From Bacteroidaceae bacterium (lineage in GTDB: Bacteria; Bacteroidota; Bacteroidia; Bacteroidales; Bacteroidaceae): a DNA stretch of 64,000 nt. The DNA is taken from contig JAFQBG010000012.1 of the NCBI GenBank assembly GCA_017416705.1, positions 21,620 to 85,619 on the forward strand. Direction: 5' to 3'. The notes below the pieces were generated by a model that saw only the letters and a list, made by a program, of their open reading frames with translations, did not search any database and was not told where the DNA came from. Every line of letters begins with the position of its first letter. Within the stretch, counting starts at the first letter, position 1. A program made the position numbers and the translations under genes. Below are positions 34,180 to 44,292 of this stretch, in pieces.

Positions 34180-35340
34180 ATGATGATGAACATACCAACC
34201 GAGTACGACGAAATTCGTCCGTATATGCCACACGAACTTCCTGCTGTGTTCGAGGAACTCATTGCCGATGAGGAGTTTAAAGCAGCTATGGCGCATGCCT
34301 TCGCACAGATACCGTTCGAGAACATTGCCGCACTCATGCGCAGCAGCAAAAGCAATCTGGATTTTCAAAAAGCCCTTGTCTATCCGTTCCTGCGCGGGTT
34401 GCTCAAAAAACTCAGTTCGGGAATATCGCTCAGCTACGAAAACAAAGAACACATGCGTTCGGCTTTGTGCATATCCAATCATCGCGACATTATATTGGAT
34501 TCCGCTCTCTTGTGCATACTTATGGTGGACGAGACAGACAATACGGTGGAGATAGCCATTGGCGACAATCTGCTCATTCGTCCATGGATAAAGAAACTTG
34601 TCAGGGTGAACCGCAGTTTCATTGTTCAACGTTCGGCGTCGATACGCGAAATGCTGGCTTCGTCGAAACGTCTGTCGTCGTACATACACCATGCAGTGAC
34701 TGAACGTAAACAACCGGTGTGGATAGCTCAACGCGAGGGGCGTGCAAAGGATTCCAACGACACAACCCAAGAGGGGCTCATTAAAATGCTCTCCATGTAC
34801 AGCAACGACGACATTCTGGATGCCTTGTCGGAACTGAATATAGCACCCACCACCATATCGTACGAGTTCGACCCCTGCGACTATCTGAAAGCAAAGGAGT
34901 TCCAGCAAAAACGCGACAACCCCGAGCATAAAAAGTCGCCCATGGACGACCTCATAAACATGCAGACAGGCTTGTATGGCTACAAAGGAGCTATACACTA
35001 TCATATAGCCGATGTGCTCAACGACAAGATAGCCGCAATGGACAGGTCGCTCACCAAGAACGAGAAAACAGCGGCAGTGGCACGTCTTATCGACTCCACG
35101 ATACACAAAAACTATCGTCTGTGGCCAGTAAACTACTATTTCTATGAACTGCTCACAGGCGACACATCCTATGCCAACATGTACACCGCCGAGGATAAAG
35201 CCAAGCTCGATGCCTATCTGGCAGGACAAATATCCAAGGTGGACCTTCCCAACCGCGACGACAGCTACATACGTTCCAAAATATTGGAAATGTATGCCAA
35301 CCCCATGATAAATTACATAAAAGCAAATAAAGAGCAATGA
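34180..35340 (+). CDS. PlsC-type acyltransferase
   Basis: A 386-residue protein. The acyltransferase motifs NHRDIILD (NHxxxxD type, at about residues 93-100) and AQREGRAKD (block III, EGR) place it with glycerolipid acyltransferases that use acyl-ACP or acyl-CoA. The N- and C-terminal extensions are mostly helical and lack clear membrane spans. Homologues in Bacteroidota are annotated as glycerol-3-phosphate or 1-acylglycerol-3-phosphate acyltransferases; the acceptor cannot be decided here. It has a strong terminator straight after it and so is probably monocistronic. Confidence 0.8.
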   Translation: MMMNIPTEYDEIRPYMPHELPAVFEELIADEEFKAAMAHAFAQIPFENIAALMRSSKSNLDFQKALVYPFLRGLLKKLSSGISLSYENKEHMRSALCISNHRDIILDSALLCILMVDETDNTVEIAIGDNLLIRPWIKKLVRVNRSFIVQRSASIREMLASSKRLSSYIHHAVTERKQPVWIAQREGRAKDSNDTTQEGLIKMLSMYSNDDILDALSELNIAPTTISYEFDPCDYLKAKEFQQKRDNPEHKKSPMDDLINMQTGLYGYKGAIHYHIADVLNDKIAAMDRSLTKNEKTAAVARLIDSTIHKNYRLWPVNYYFYELLTGDTSYANMYTAEDKAKLDAYLAGQISKVDLPNRDDSYIRSKILEMYANPMINYIKANKEQ

Positions 35341-35346
35341 ACAAAA

Positions 35347-35392
35347 AGACCGTAGAATTCTTTATAAATAATATTCTTATGTTCTACGGTCT
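35347..35392 (+). terminator. terminator of the acyltransferase gene
   Basis: AGACCGTAGAA and TTCTACGGTCT are a perfect 11-bp inverted repeat around a 24-base loop, followed by CTTT. It begins seven bases after the stop codon. Confidence 0.75.
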
Positions 35393-35486
35393 CTTTGACG
35401 ATGAATATGGCGATGAATTTATAGCGACCGTAAGTGTGCCGAGAGAATTTTCTCTCTGCACACACTTTTTTCTGAGTAAATTAGTT

Positions 35487-35494
35487 TATCTTCG
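35487..35494 (+). promoter_or_regulatory. -7 box (TATCTTCG) of the porin gene
   Basis: TATCTTCG is one base off TAnnTTTG and lies 38 bases before the ATG at 35532. A T-rich stretch (TTTTTTCTG) about 15-20 bases upstream fits the -33 region. Confidence 0.5.
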
Positions 35495-35531
35495 CGCATT
35501 ATTTGTAAATAACACAAACAAAAAATAAAAA

Positions 35532-36560
35532 ATGAAAAAATTATTCTTGATAGGACTGCTCGCTTTTATATGCACAGCCCTTTATGCTCAGAACGACCTA
35601 ATCAATCTTCGTTTGGAGGCTCGTGCCGATTATCAACGTGAATATATAGATGGCGACGACGTCGAAGATAATTGCGGATTCGATGGCAAGTTCCTTAATA
35701 TTCGCATGGACGGACACATAGGGCAGGGCTTCAGCTACTCCTATCGACAGCGTTTGAACAAAGCAAATAAGGACCAGAGTTTTTTCGACGCAACCGATTG
35801 GATATACCTTACATATACCAAAAATAATTGGAGTCTGTCGGCAGGAAAACTTGTGGTGGGAATAGGTGGCTATGAATATGACCGCGCCCCCATCGACCTC
35901 TATTTCTGTTCGGAGTATTGGCACAATATCCCTTGCTATCAGTTCGGTGTCAGTGGAGCATATACCACCGACAGCGGCAACGATAAGTTCATGGTTCAAT
36001 TCTGCGAAAGTCCTTTCATGGGCGAGCTGAGCGATATGTATTCCTATAATATAATGTGGTATGGCTCGCATGGTTGGTTCAATACCATATACTCGGTTAA
36101 CCTTATAGAATATGCCCCATGCAAATACATAAGCTACATAGCCCTTGGCAACAAATTCAACATGGGCAATATGTCGCTGGAACTCGATTTTATGAATCGT
36201 GCAGCGTCGGGACAGACTTTTATCGGCAAAAATATATCGGTGGTGGGCGAACTGTCGTGGCGTCCCAATAAAAAACTAAATATATTCGGCAAGGTGTCAT
36301 ACGATGTCAACGACACCGAGTCGGCTGCCGACCTATGCGTGTTGCCCGGAACCGAGATAACACGTGTGGGGGCAGGCGTGGAATACTTCCCGTTGAAAGA
36401 CGCGGTGAACGATGTGCGCATACATGCAAGTGGCAGTTATACATTTGGTGACAATGGCAATGTGGCAGGTGCGTTGCTCGACAAACAGACATTCCTAAAT
36501 GTGGGTGTCACTTGGAGAATGGATGTAATGAAATTAGGAAAACAGATGCTGTCTAAGTAA
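35532..36560 (+). CDS. outer-membrane porin (OprO/OprP-like)
   Basis: A 342-residue beta-barrel protein. The signal peptide is ~1-19 (ending ALYAQ). The rest alternates polar and aromatic residues in strand-like stretches (FSYSYRQRLNK, WIYLTYTKNNWSLSAGKLVVGIGGYEY, LNVGVTWRMDVMK) and ends in a barrel-type strand. The segment AGKLVVGIGGYEYDRAPID is typical of phosphate-porin-like proteins of Bacteroidota. The substrate cannot be deduced; the neighbouring nucleoside-recognition protein 18 bases downstream may use what it admits. Confidence 0.8.
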   Translation: MKKLFLIGLLAFICTALYAQNDLINLRLEARADYQREYIDGDDVEDNCGFDGKFLNIRMDGHIGQGFSYSYRQRLNKANKDQSFFDATDWIYLTYTKNNWSLSAGKLVVGIGGYEYDRAPIDLYFCSEYWHNIPCYQFGVSGAYTTDSGNDKFMVQFCESPFMGELSDMYSYNIMWYGSHGWFNTIYSVNLIEYAPCKYISYIALGNKFNMGNMSLELDFMNRAASGQTFIGKNISVVGELSWRPNKKLNIFGKVSYDVNDTESAADLCVLPGTEITRVGAGVEYFPLKDAVNDVRIHASGSYTFGDNGNVAGALLDKQTFLNVGVTWRMDVMKLGKQMLSK

Positions 36561-36577
36561 ACATAAACTGCGTTGTC

Positions 36578-37723
36578 ATGAAAAATCCATTGTACAAATT
36601 TTATAAAGGCATCCCACAGGGTATAATATGCCTTGTAATAGTTTTTGGAATATTTGCATATATAGCATCGCAGATGGGCACACCCAACATGCTTAATACC
36701 ATAATGAACACAGCCCACGACCTGTTGCTAAACACCGTTTTCTATCTGATGGCAATATGTGTCATAACAGGGGCTTTGGGCCGTCTGTTCGTGGAGTTCG
36801 GCGTGGTGAACCTGTTAGAGAAAATACTCCGTCCGTTGATGAAACCGCTGTTCAATATGCCGGGAGTGGCATCCTTGGGTGCGGTGCTTACATTCCTGTC
36901 CGATAATCCCGCAATAATATCGTTGGCGCAGGACAAACGTTTCAGCGTCTATTTCAAAAAATATCAATTTATATCGCTCACCAATTTCGGTACAGCCTTT
37001 GGCATGGGGCTTTTGGTCATTGTATTCATGGTGGGGCAAGGGTTCTATGCTGCGCCGTTCATTGGGCTTTTTGGCGCGGTGTGCGGCTGTATTGCATCGA
37101 CCCGCATCATGCAATATTTCGTTGTGAAGAATTTTCCTGCCTATGAACACGAGTCGGCAGCTACCACCGAGGAATTGCAACAAGAGAAAGAGAAGGAAAT
37201 AAAAAAATCGCTCTTTCAAAGAATTCTGGACTCGCTGCTCGATGGCGGACGCACCGGCGTCGATGTCGGAATAGCCATTATACCCGGTGTGCTCATCATA
37301 TCGACAATGGTCATGCTGCTCACATTCGGGCCTGCCGCGTCGGGCAATTTCACCGGTGCCGCCTACGAAGGCGTCGAACTGTTGCCTTGGTTGGGTGAGA
37401 AACTCGGTTTTATATTCGAATTCCTGTTTGGTTTCACCGACCCACACCTGATAGCGTTTCCCATAACAGCCTTGGGTGCAGTGGGGGCAGCCTTGGGGCT
37501 TGTGCCTAACTTCATTTCGGCAGGATGGGTCGATGGAAATGCTATCGCTGTGTTCACAGCCATAGGCATGTGTTGGAGCGGTTATCTGAGTACCCACACC
37601 GCCATGCTCGACACATTGGGCTATCGCGAACTTACATCCAAAGCCATATTGGCGCATACAATAGGTGGTTTTGTGGCTGCCATTGTTGCTCATTGGTGCT
37701 ATGTGCTATATACAATAATATAG
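36578..37723 (+). CDS. nucleoside-recognition (Gate) domain membrane protein
   Basis: A 381-residue polytopic protein with about eight membrane spans and two Gate-type halves: the first around GVASLGAVLTFLSDNPAIISLAQ, the second around DPHLIAFPITALGAVGAALG. A charged loop separates them (~190-220, EKEKEIKKSLFQRI). Gate-domain proteins include nucleoside transporters, spore maturation proteins and ferrous iron transporters; this one belongs to an uncharacterised branch. It follows the porin gene closely on the same strand, and the two may form one uptake unit. Confidence 0.75.
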   Translation: MKNPLYKFYKGIPQGIICLVIVFGIFAYIASQMGTPNMLNTIMNTAHDLLLNTVFYLMAICVITGALGRLFVEFGVVNLLEKILRPLMKPLFNMPGVASLGAVLTFLSDNPAIISLAQDKRFSVYFKKYQFISLTNFGTAFGMGLLVIVFMVGQGFYAAPFIGLFGAVCGCIASTRIMQYFVVKNFPAYEHESAATTEELQQEKEKEIKKSLFQRILDSLLDGGRTGVDVGIAIIPGVLIISTMVMLLTFGPAASGNFTGAAYEGVELLPWLGEKLGFIFEFLFGFTDPHLIAFPITALGAVGAALGLVPNFISAGWVDGNAIAVFTAIGMCWSGYLSTHTAMLDTLGYRELTSKAILAHTIGGFVAAIVAHWCYVLYTII

Positions 37724-37863
37724 TCGCTCGCAGGCAGTGTGCAAAAAATGCACAATTTTGCCCCCGAAACGGCTGTTTAACATTTTTTTCTTGCCGAATT
37801 ATTCTTTTGATTATTATTTCGTGTGCAAAACGATATTCATAAAAATTGTACACCCGAAATAAA

Positions 37864-39330
37864 ATGAGCAGAATAGTATCGGCATTAATTTTTCTATCTA
37901 TCGCGTTTGCCGTAGAAGCGCAAACGCAACTGTCGTTGCAACAAGCTATCGACATAGCCACAGGCAGTTCCTATGCCGCCCGAATGGCCGATTTTTCTTT
38001 CCTAAGCGACTATTGGAATTACAGGCAGTATAAGGCCATGTGGTTGCCTTCGCTCAATGTGCAGGGTACGTTGGGCAACTACAATCGTTCTACGGTGGAG
38101 ACACGCGATTACGAAACGGGCCATGTATCCTATGTCGATAATAATTCTCTGTATAATAATCTGTCGCTCTCTATCAATCAAAATCTGCCATGGGCCGACG
38201 GCAGATTGTCGCTTAGTTCCGACATATCCCGTTTGGACCAATTCTATTATAACCAAAAAACATATAACACCGTACCATTCCTCTTGCATTACAACCAACC
38301 GCTGCGCAGGTACAGCAGCATGCAATGGAGGCGCAGGATAGCCCCTTTGCAATTTGAATATGCCAAACGCAACTATCTCGAAACCATGCAAGGCATCATA
38401 ATAAATGTGACGACATACTATTTCGATGCTCTTGCTGCTCAATCCAATCTAAAACAGAGCGAAGCAAAATATAAGGACCTATCTACTTTGTACGCAAAAA
38501 CAATTAAACGAATGGAGCTGGGTTTGGTCACCAAGGACCAGATGCTGCAACTTGAACTATCCATGCTTAATGCCAAAATGAGCATCGGATACAACCGTTT
38601 GTCGTTGGAGAACCGGTTGTTCATTCTATTCTCCTACCTGCATATGCCCGATTACAAAAATATACAATTATTGACGCCTGTATCCCTTCCCGATATATCG
38701 GTGAATGTAGCCGATGTAATAAACAAAGCCTACAATAACTCCACGCACTCCATTGGGCAGCGTATAAATCTGCTGAATGCCGAACAGCATCTGGCACAGA
38801 CAAAAGCCGATAACGGTTTGCAAATCAGCTTGCAGGCGCAGGTGGGGCTTCGTCAGTCGGCCGATGGCTTGAAAAAGGCATACCACCGTTTAAAGGACAA
38901 CGAGGTGGTGGGTATTACTTTCAGCCTGCCCATATACGACTGGGGGCTTGGCCGAGGCAAAAAACGAATGGCGCAGGCACAGCTGGAACTTGTGCGAATA
39001 CAAGCCGATAGAAACGACGTGGAATTCGAACAGGATATTCGCACCAAGGTGCTCTATTTCAATAACCAAGCCGAACAATGTAAAATATCGCGTCGTGCCC
39101 TCGAAATAGCCGAGGAAACCTATCGCATGGCATATAAACGCTACGAAAACGGTGCGCTCAGTGTCACCGACCTGAACATAGCCAATACCGAGCTCGAAAA
39201 TGCCCAAGCAAAATATCTGTCACAGTTAAGCGGCTATTGGACATACTATTATGATATTCAGCGCATTACCCTTTACGATTATATAAACGATAAAAACATA
39301 GATTACGACTTCGACGAAATATTAAAATAG
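37864..39330 (+). CDS. TolC-family outer-membrane efflux protein
   Basis: A 488-residue TolC-type channel. A signal peptide is at ~1-20 (ending AVEAQ). Two repeats of long helices and beta strands follow, with the family's typical start LSLQQAIDIATGSSYAA and second-half motif AEETYRMAYKRYENGALSVTDLNIANTELENAQ. I start at ATG 37864, since the residues from 37846 do not precede a better signal peptide. It is the first gene of a four-gene tripartite efflux operon, with three bases to the adaptor gene. Confidence 0.92.
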   Translation: MSRIVSALIFLSIAFAVEAQTQLSLQQAIDIATGSSYAARMADFSFLSDYWNYRQYKAMWLPSLNVQGTLGNYNRSTVETRDYETGHVSYVDNNSLYNNLSLSINQNLPWADGRLSLSSDISRLDQFYYNQKTYNTVPFLLHYNQPLRRYSSMQWRRRIAPLQFEYAKRNYLETMQGIIINVTTYYFDALAAQSNLKQSEAKYKDLSTLYAKTIKRMELGLVTKDQMLQLELSMLNAKMSIGYNRLSLENRLFILFSYLHMPDYKNIQLLTPVSLPDISVNVADVINKAYNNSTHSIGQRINLLNAEQHLAQTKADNGLQISLQAQVGLRQSADGLKKAYHRLKDNEVVGITFSLPIYDWGLGRGKKRMAQAQLELVRIQADRNDVEFEQDIRTKVLYFNNQAEQCKISRRALEIAEETYRMAYKRYENGALSVTDLNIANTELENAQAKYLSQLSGYWTYYYDIQRITLYDYINDKNIDYDFDEILK

Positions 39331-39332
39331 TT

Positions 39333-40589
39333 ATGGACAGGGTCATAGAACAAAAAACAAAATTTAGGAAAAAACATATCAGCTATGCTATTGCCGGCGT
39401 GCTGTTTATGTTGCTCTTTGGTACGCTCCTATTTAATAGCCGAAGCGCATCCATGCATGTACAATCTCGCAATATAATAGTGGCACAGGCCCGACAAGGG
39501 GTTTTCCACGACTATATACGCCTAAGTGGCAACGTAAAGCCCAAAACAACCATTCTGCTGACAGCCCTCGAAAGCGGTATCGTGGAGCAGCGTCTGGTGA
39601 ATAGCGGAGCCTTTGTCAAAAAAGGCGACACGCTGATGATACTGCGCAACAACAATCTGCAAAAAGAGGTTTACGATGCCGAGTCGCAATACATGGAGAA
39701 ACAAAACAGCAACCGCGATGCCGTTATTGCCTTGCACAAGGAGAAGCTTGCCATGCAACAGCAGCATCTGTCGGCCAAGATAGAAGCCAGCCGCTCAAAA
39801 CGCTCCTTTGAGCAGCAAAAATCGCTCTACGCCGATGGACTGACAACGCGCGAGGAGTATCTGCGTGCCAAAGAAAACTATGAGCTGGCCCATTCCAATC
39901 TGCAATTGTTGCAGGAGCGTTTGCAGCAAGATTCGCTGTACAGGGAACTACAACATATAAAAATGACGCAGTCGGTCGATAATATGAGTAAAAATTTGGA
40001 GCTTGCGCATCGACGTGTCGATAATCTGCACGTACGTGCCACGCACGATGGCCAGCTTGCCTCGTTCGATGCGCAGTTGGGGCAGAACATATCCGAAGGC
40101 TCGGTGCTGGGTGTCATAAACGTTCTGGACGACTACAAAATACAGGTGCAGATAGACGAACGCTACATAGACAGGGTGACGACAGGCCTTTCGGGTGTGC
40201 TGGAACGCAAAGAGAAAAACTACGATGTGACAATAGCCACCGTCTATCCCGACGTTAAAGAGGGGCAGTTCAGGGCCGATTTTATATTCACATCGGCTGT
40301 CCCCGAAAATATAAGGGTGGGTCAGACATACTATCTGAATTTGGAGCTTGGTGAACCGGTCCAAGCCATATTGCTTCCGCGCGGTGCTTTTTTTGCTTCG
40401 GTGGGTGGTAAATACGTCTATGTTCTTTCGCCCGACGGCAGCAAGGCGGTGCGTCGTCCCATAAAAATAGCTCGTCAGAATGTAGAGTATTACGAGGTTG
40501 TCGAGGGGCTTGAACAGGGCGAGCAGGTTATAATATCGTCGTACGACCCCTTTGGCGAGTGCGAAACACTTATAATAGACCGAAAATAA
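39333..40589 (+). CDS. HlyD/MacA-type periplasmic adaptor
   Basis: A 418-residue membrane-fusion protein. One N-terminal span (~17-34) anchors it. A lipoyl-like half follows (LSGNVKPKTTILLTALESGIVEQRLVNSGAFVKKGDTLM), then a long coiled coil (~115-220, rich in Lys, Glu and Gln), then the second lipoyl half and beta-barrel domain (LRVRATHDGQLASF-like segment and ILLPRGAFFASVGGKYVYVL). It would bridge the MacB-type ABC transporter and the TolC channel encoded on either side. Confidence 0.92.
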   Translation: MDRVIEQKTKFRKKHISYAIAGVLFMLLFGTLLFNSRSASMHVQSRNIIVAQARQGVFHDYIRLSGNVKPKTTILLTALESGIVEQRLVNSGAFVKKGDTLMILRNNNLQKEVYDAESQYMEKQNSNRDAVIALHKEKLAMQQQHLSAKIEASRSKRSFEQQKSLYADGLTTREEYLRAKENYELAHSNLQLLQERLQQDSLYRELQHIKMTQSVDNMSKNLELAHRRVDNLHVRATHDGQLASFDAQLGQNISEGSVLGVINVLDDYKIQVQIDERYIDRVTTGLSGVLERKEKNYDVTIATVYPDVKEGQFRADFIFTSAVPENIRVGQTYYLNLELGEPVQAILLPRGAFFASVGGKYVYVLSPDGSKAVRRPIKIARQNVEYYEVVEGLEQGEQVIISSYDPFGECETLIIDRK

Positions 40590-40611
40590 CAACAAAATAT
40601 TATTTACGATT

Positions 40612-41295
40612 ATGAAAATAGAAACAACAAATTTAGAAAAGGTATTTCGTACCGACATAGTAGAGACGGTGGCTCTTAACAACGTGTCCATAGATATTAA
40701 GGAGGGCGAATTTGTGGCTATCATGGGGCCGTCGGGTTGTGGCAAATCCACCCTGCTGAATATCCTTGGCTTGCTCGATAACCCCACCCAAGGCAGCTAT
40801 AAGCTCGACGGGGTGGAGGTGGCGCATCTGAAAGAAAAGGAGCGCACCCTGTATCGCAAAGGGAAGATAGGATTTGTATTCCAATCGTTCAATCTCATCG
40901 AGGAGATGACAGTCGAGGAAAATATAGCCTTGCCGCTCACCTATCTCAACTACTCGGCTGCGGAGCGCAAACGCCTTGTCGGGGAGGTTCTTATGAATTT
41001 GAGCATAGCGCACAGGGCAAAACACTATCCCAACCAGCTGTCGGGAGGACAGCAACAGCGTGTGGCCATTGCTCGTGCGGTGGTGGCCAACCCGGGCCTT
41101 ATTCTGGCCGACGAACCCACCGGTAACCTCGACTCCAAAAACGGTCACGATGTCATGTGTATTCTTAAAGAACTAAATGAAAAAGGCACAACGATAGTCA
41201 TGGTGACACACTCGCAAAAGGACGCCCGGTATGCTCATAGGGTGATAAATCTGTTCGACGGTCTTGTTGTGGACACCCTGAAAGACAGATTGTAG
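40612..41295 (+). CDS. MacB/LolD-type ABC transporter ATPase
   Basis: A 227-residue ABC ATPase with Walker [10 protein letters not shown] (~39-47), Q-loop FQSFNLI, signature [14 protein letters not shown], Walker [14 protein letters not shown] and the H-loop MVTHS. The sequence is typical of ATPases of mechanotransmitting MacB-like systems. Its partner permease is the next gene. Confidence 0.95.
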   Translation: MKIETTNLEKVFRTDIVETVALNNVSIDIKEGEFVAIMGPSGCGKSTLLNILGLLDNPTQGSYKLDGVEVAHLKEKERTLYRKGKIGFVFQSFNLIEEMTVEENIALPLTYLNYSAAERKRLVGEVLMNLSIAHRAKHYPNQLSGGQQQRVAIARAVVANPGLILADEPTGNLDSKNGHDVMCILKELNEKGTTIVMVTHSQKDARYAHRVINLFDGLVVDTLKDRL

Positions 41296-41331
41296 GATGC
41301 AAGCGTAATATTTACAATAAAATTGTACATC

Positions 41332-43743
41332 ATGAATGTTTTTATCAGTTTCAGGAACGTTATACGTCATAATAAATTAATTTTTCTGCTGAATGTGATG
41401 GGCATGGGGGTGGCTGTTGCCGCCGCATATATGATGCTTGTGCAGGTGCATTACGATTTCAGCTACAACAGTGGCATTAAACACCCCGAAAGGCTTTTTG
41501 CTTTGCAAAACAGAATTATGAACAGCGAAATGGTGTCGCCAGTCTTCGCCGTTCCATGTGCAAGACTTATGGTGTCTGACAACCCGTTGGTCGAAGGCTA
41601 TCATTTGGGACATCTGTCGAACAGGCCGGTGGATCATACGTTCGAAAAATTCCCCGACGAGCCGTTGGTGCTTGCCGGCACCGAACTGACCGAGGGCAGT
41701 ATTAAAGCCATGGGCGTGGAGCTCGTCGATGGCGATTTCGAGCCGGTGCTGAAACGCAGTGCCATGGCGTTCAGTCGCTCGGTGGCGCAAAAATACAATT
41801 TGCAGATAGGCGACAGGGTGTGTTGGGGGCGCGAATACAAAGCAGGCAACGCGCTCACAGTGGGTGCCATATTCAAGGATTTTCCAAGCAACAGCGACTT
41901 GGCGGGGCTTCAAGCCTTCTATGGCCCCTACTACAATAAAATGGATAACAATGTTTGGAGCGACTGGAACGACCCTTTGTATGTGCGTCTGTACGACGAG
42001 AACGACGTCGAGGCCTTCATGCAACATTTTTTTGCCCGCATACGACTGTTCGACGAGAACGACCGTTTCAAGGGTATAAACAGCGTCGAGGATTTGAAAC
42101 AGGTTATGCGCCTTGTTCCATTCACCGAGACATATTTCAGCGATAACCTTGCAAGCGAACTTGGGAAAGGAAATAAAATAACCACATACACCATGCTATC
42201 CATATCGCTGCTAATATTATTGATAGCCTGCATAAATTTTTTCAATTTTTTCGTGGCATTGGTGCCGCGGCGCATGCGCAGTGTGAACACACAAAAAATT
42301 CTGGGTGCAAGCAATGCGTCGCTAAGATTTTCTATCTGCTTCGAGTCGTTTTGTCTGATGTTGGCGGCCTGCGTTTGCTCTCTGCTCTTTTTGTACATGG
42401 CCGAGAACAGCGCATTGCGCGAGTTTTTCTCGCTCTCGTTGTTTGCACGCGATAATATTCCGGTGGCTTTGTGCATGCTTCTGCTCCTGCTGTCGGCAGC
42501 CTTGGGCATGGCTTTGTATCCGGCAATCTATCTGACATCGTTCACACCGGCTTTTGTACTGAAAGGCAGTTTCGGTGCCACGCGTGCGGGTATGATGCTT
42601 CGTAATACGTTGATAGGTGTGCAGTTTGTCCTGTCGTTTGTATTTATTATAGTGACACTGTTCATGTATCTGCAAAACAGTTACATGAAGAATTACGACG
42701 TTGGTTTCGACAAGGATTGCGTGTTCATGTGCAGAATGTCGCAATTGATGGAAAACTATGGCGGCGAGAATAGCGACAATGTGTTGCAGGCGGCGTTGGA
42801 GGGCTCGCCCTATGTCACCGGCGTGTCGAGCTCGCTGAATAGCCTGTTCGGCGATTATAAAATGGGTTGGGGACGCCATTTTTCGAAAGCCCCCGATGGT
42901 AAAAACATTAATTTCAGGGTGTTGCCTGTGTCAAAAGGCTTCCTCACCACGTTGGGTATCGACATTATCGAAGGGCGCGATTTTGCCCCCGACGATGCCA
43001 CCCGTTCAGGTGGAGCGCTCATATTCAACAGGAAAGCAAAGGAACAGTTTAATATGAGCTTGGACGATTGGGTGGGCGGCACCATGAGAATAGTGGGCTT
43101 CTGCGAGAATTTCAACGAGCGTGGCATGCAATATCCAATCGAGCCGTTTGCCTTCTACTACGAGCCGGGAGCATATTCCGGTTACGACAAATGCGTCTAT
43201 GTGAGGTTCGGTGGCGGCGATGGTGTGCAACCGCTTGTCGAGGAGCATATGAAAAAGGTATCCGAACAGTTTGGGGGCACCCTGCATCGCAACTACGGCA
43301 CGCATCGTCTTTTGTTGCTGAACGACTATGTCCCCTTGCAATACAGAAAAGAGGACCGCCAGCTGCTGCTCATAACATTTGTGTCGATGCTTGCCATTAT
43401 AATATCGCTTGTAGGGGTGTTTGGCCTCGTCTTTTTCGAAACACAGTACCGACAAAAAGAGATAGCCATAAGGCGAGTGAACGGAGCCCTTATAAGCAAC
43501 ATATTATTTATGCTAAACGTTCGTTTTGTGAAAATACTTGTAATATGTTTTGCAGTGGCAATGCCACCGGGTACATACTTTGCATTGGAGTGGTTGCAGG
43601 AGTTTGCATACAAAACGCCATTGCATTGGTGGCCCTATCTGCTGGCCTTTGCAGTGGTGATGACAGTGACGTTGCTTGTCGTGGTGCTTAGCGCATGGCG
43701 CACTGTGAACAAAAATCCCATAGACGTAATAAGAATGGAATAA
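41332..43743 (+). CDS. FtsX/MacB-type ABC transporter permease
   Basis: An 803-residue permease with two FtsX-type units, each with a large external MacB-PCD-like domain and about four spans. The first begins with the span LIFLLNVMGMGVAVAAAYMML; span groups follow at ~285-310, ~330-420, ~430-450 and ~690-790. The final cytoplasmic end NPIDVIRME is characteristic of these permeases. I use ATG 41332 rather than the TTG at 41323. Together with the ATPase, adaptor and TolC genes it forms a tripartite exporter; the substrate is unknown. Confidence 0.92.
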   Translation: MNVFISFRNVIRHNKLIFLLNVMGMGVAVAAAYMMLVQVHYDFSYNSGIKHPERLFALQNRIMNSEMVSPVFAVPCARLMVSDNPLVEGYHLGHLSNRPVDHTFEKFPDEPLVLAGTELTEGSIKAMGVELVDGDFEPVLKRSAMAFSRSVAQKYNLQIGDRVCWGREYKAGNALTVGAIFKDFPSNSDLAGLQAFYGPYYNKMDNNVWSDWNDPLYVRLYDENDVEAFMQHFFARIRLFDENDRFKGINSVEDLKQVMRLVPFTETYFSDNLASELGKGNKITTYTMLSISLLILLIACINFFNFFVALVPRRMRSVNTQKILGASNASLRFSICFESFCLMLAACVCSLLFLYMAENSALREFFSLSLFARDNIPVALCMLLLLLSAALGMALYPAIYLTSFTPAFVLKGSFGATRAGMMLRNTLIGVQFVLSFVFIIVTLFMYLQNSYMKNYDVGFDKDCVFMCRMSQLMENYGGENSDNVLQAALEGSPYVTGVSSSLNSLFGDYKMGWGRHFSKAPDGKNINFRVLPVSKGFLTTLGIDIIEGRDFAPDDATRSGGALIFNRKAKEQFNMSLDDWVGGTMRIVGFCENFNERGMQYPIEPFAFYYEPGAYSGYDKCVYVRFGGGDGVQPLVEEHMKKVSEQFGGTLHRNYGTHRLLLLNDYVPLQYRKEDRQLLLITFVSMLAIIISLVGVFGLVFFETQYRQKEIAIRRVNGALISNILFMLNVRFVKILVICFAVAMPPGTYFALEWLQEFAYKTPLHWWPYLLAFAVVMTVTLLVVVLSAWRTVNKNPIDVIRME

Positions 43744-43830
43744 ACAAAATAAACCATTGCCGCTGTCTTGCCCCTTGTACGTTCTTAATTACAGTGGGTG
43801 TAGCCCATAAATATAAGTTCTATTTTTTGT

Positions 43831-43869
43831 GCAGAGCAGTGTCGGAGCATAGTCCCGACACTGCTCTGC
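43831..43869 (+). terminator. terminator of the efflux operon
   Basis: GCAGAGCAGTGTCGG pairs perfectly with CCGACACTGCTCTGC around a nine-base loop. A T-rich tail (CTATGTCTCTTTT) follows. It lies 88 bases after the permease stop. Confidence 0.8.
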
Positions 43870-43994
43870 CTATGTCTCTTTTATAATTTTATATGTAAGG
43901 ATAATTCATGTTAATTAAAACAGCCATGTCGAACCAACATTCTTTGTGGCTGTTTTTCATTGTGAATAGTGAAGGCAGCAGCTGTACAGGTGAC

Positions 43995-44002
43995 TACCTT
44001 TG
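43995..44002 (+). promoter_or_regulatory. -7 box (TACCTTTG) of the stress operon
   Basis: TACCTTTG matches TAnnTTTG and lies 26 bases before the ATG at 44028. It supports this start over the longer open frame from 43908. No clear -33 TTTG is seen. Confidence 0.55.
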
Positions 44003-44027
44003 TTTTTTAACCTTTAAATTTAAAGTT

Positions 44028-44270
44028 ATGGATTTTATCTGGTACATTGTAATTGGTATTATCGCCGGTTTTGTTGCCGGCAAAATAATGCGAGGAGGCG
44101 GCTTTGGGCTTGTAGTAAATTTGGTCTTAGGCCTTGTGGGCGGAGTCCTTGGAGGTTGGCTTTTTGCGTTAATAGGCATACATAGCGGTGGTCTCATAGG
44201 TAGTCTTGTGTCATCGGTAGTAGGTGCTGTACTGCTGTTGTGGATTGCCTCGCTATTCAAGAAGTCTTAG
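44028..44270 (+). CDS. GlsB/YeaQ/YmgE family membrane protein
   Basis: An 80-residue protein made of three glycine-rich membrane helices: WYIVIGIIAGFVAGKIMRGGGFG, VNLVLGLVGGVLGGWLFALIG and LIGSLVSSVVGAVLLLWIA. This is the transglycosylase-associated/GlsB family of small stress-induced inner-membrane proteins. The function is not firmly known. It heads a unit with a YtxH-like protein, manganese catalase and a Lys/Ser-rich small protein, which together suggest an envelope or oxidative stress response. Confidence 0.9.
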   Translation: MDFIWYIVIGIIAGFVAGKIMRGGGFGLVVNLVLGLVGGVLGGWLFALIGIHSGGLIGSLVSSVVGAVLLLWIASLFKKS

Positions 44271-44292
44271 TATTAATTTAAAAATAATTGTT

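Noticed and set aside
34123-35337. 404-codon antisense open frame opposite the acyltransferase gene, and similar long antisense frames at 29293-30162 and 10159-11034
   Set aside because: They lie fully opposite genes with clear motifs. Their residues (many Cys, His, Tyr) are typical of reverse-strand translation.
35337-35528. Open frame of 63 codons after the acyltransferase gene
   Set aside because: It contains the terminator hairpin of that gene and the promoter of the porin gene, and its composition is not protein-like.
43908-44027. Longer N-terminus for the GlsB-like protein
   Set aside because: The extra 40 residues do not fit the family, and the -7 box at 43995 lies inside that extension.
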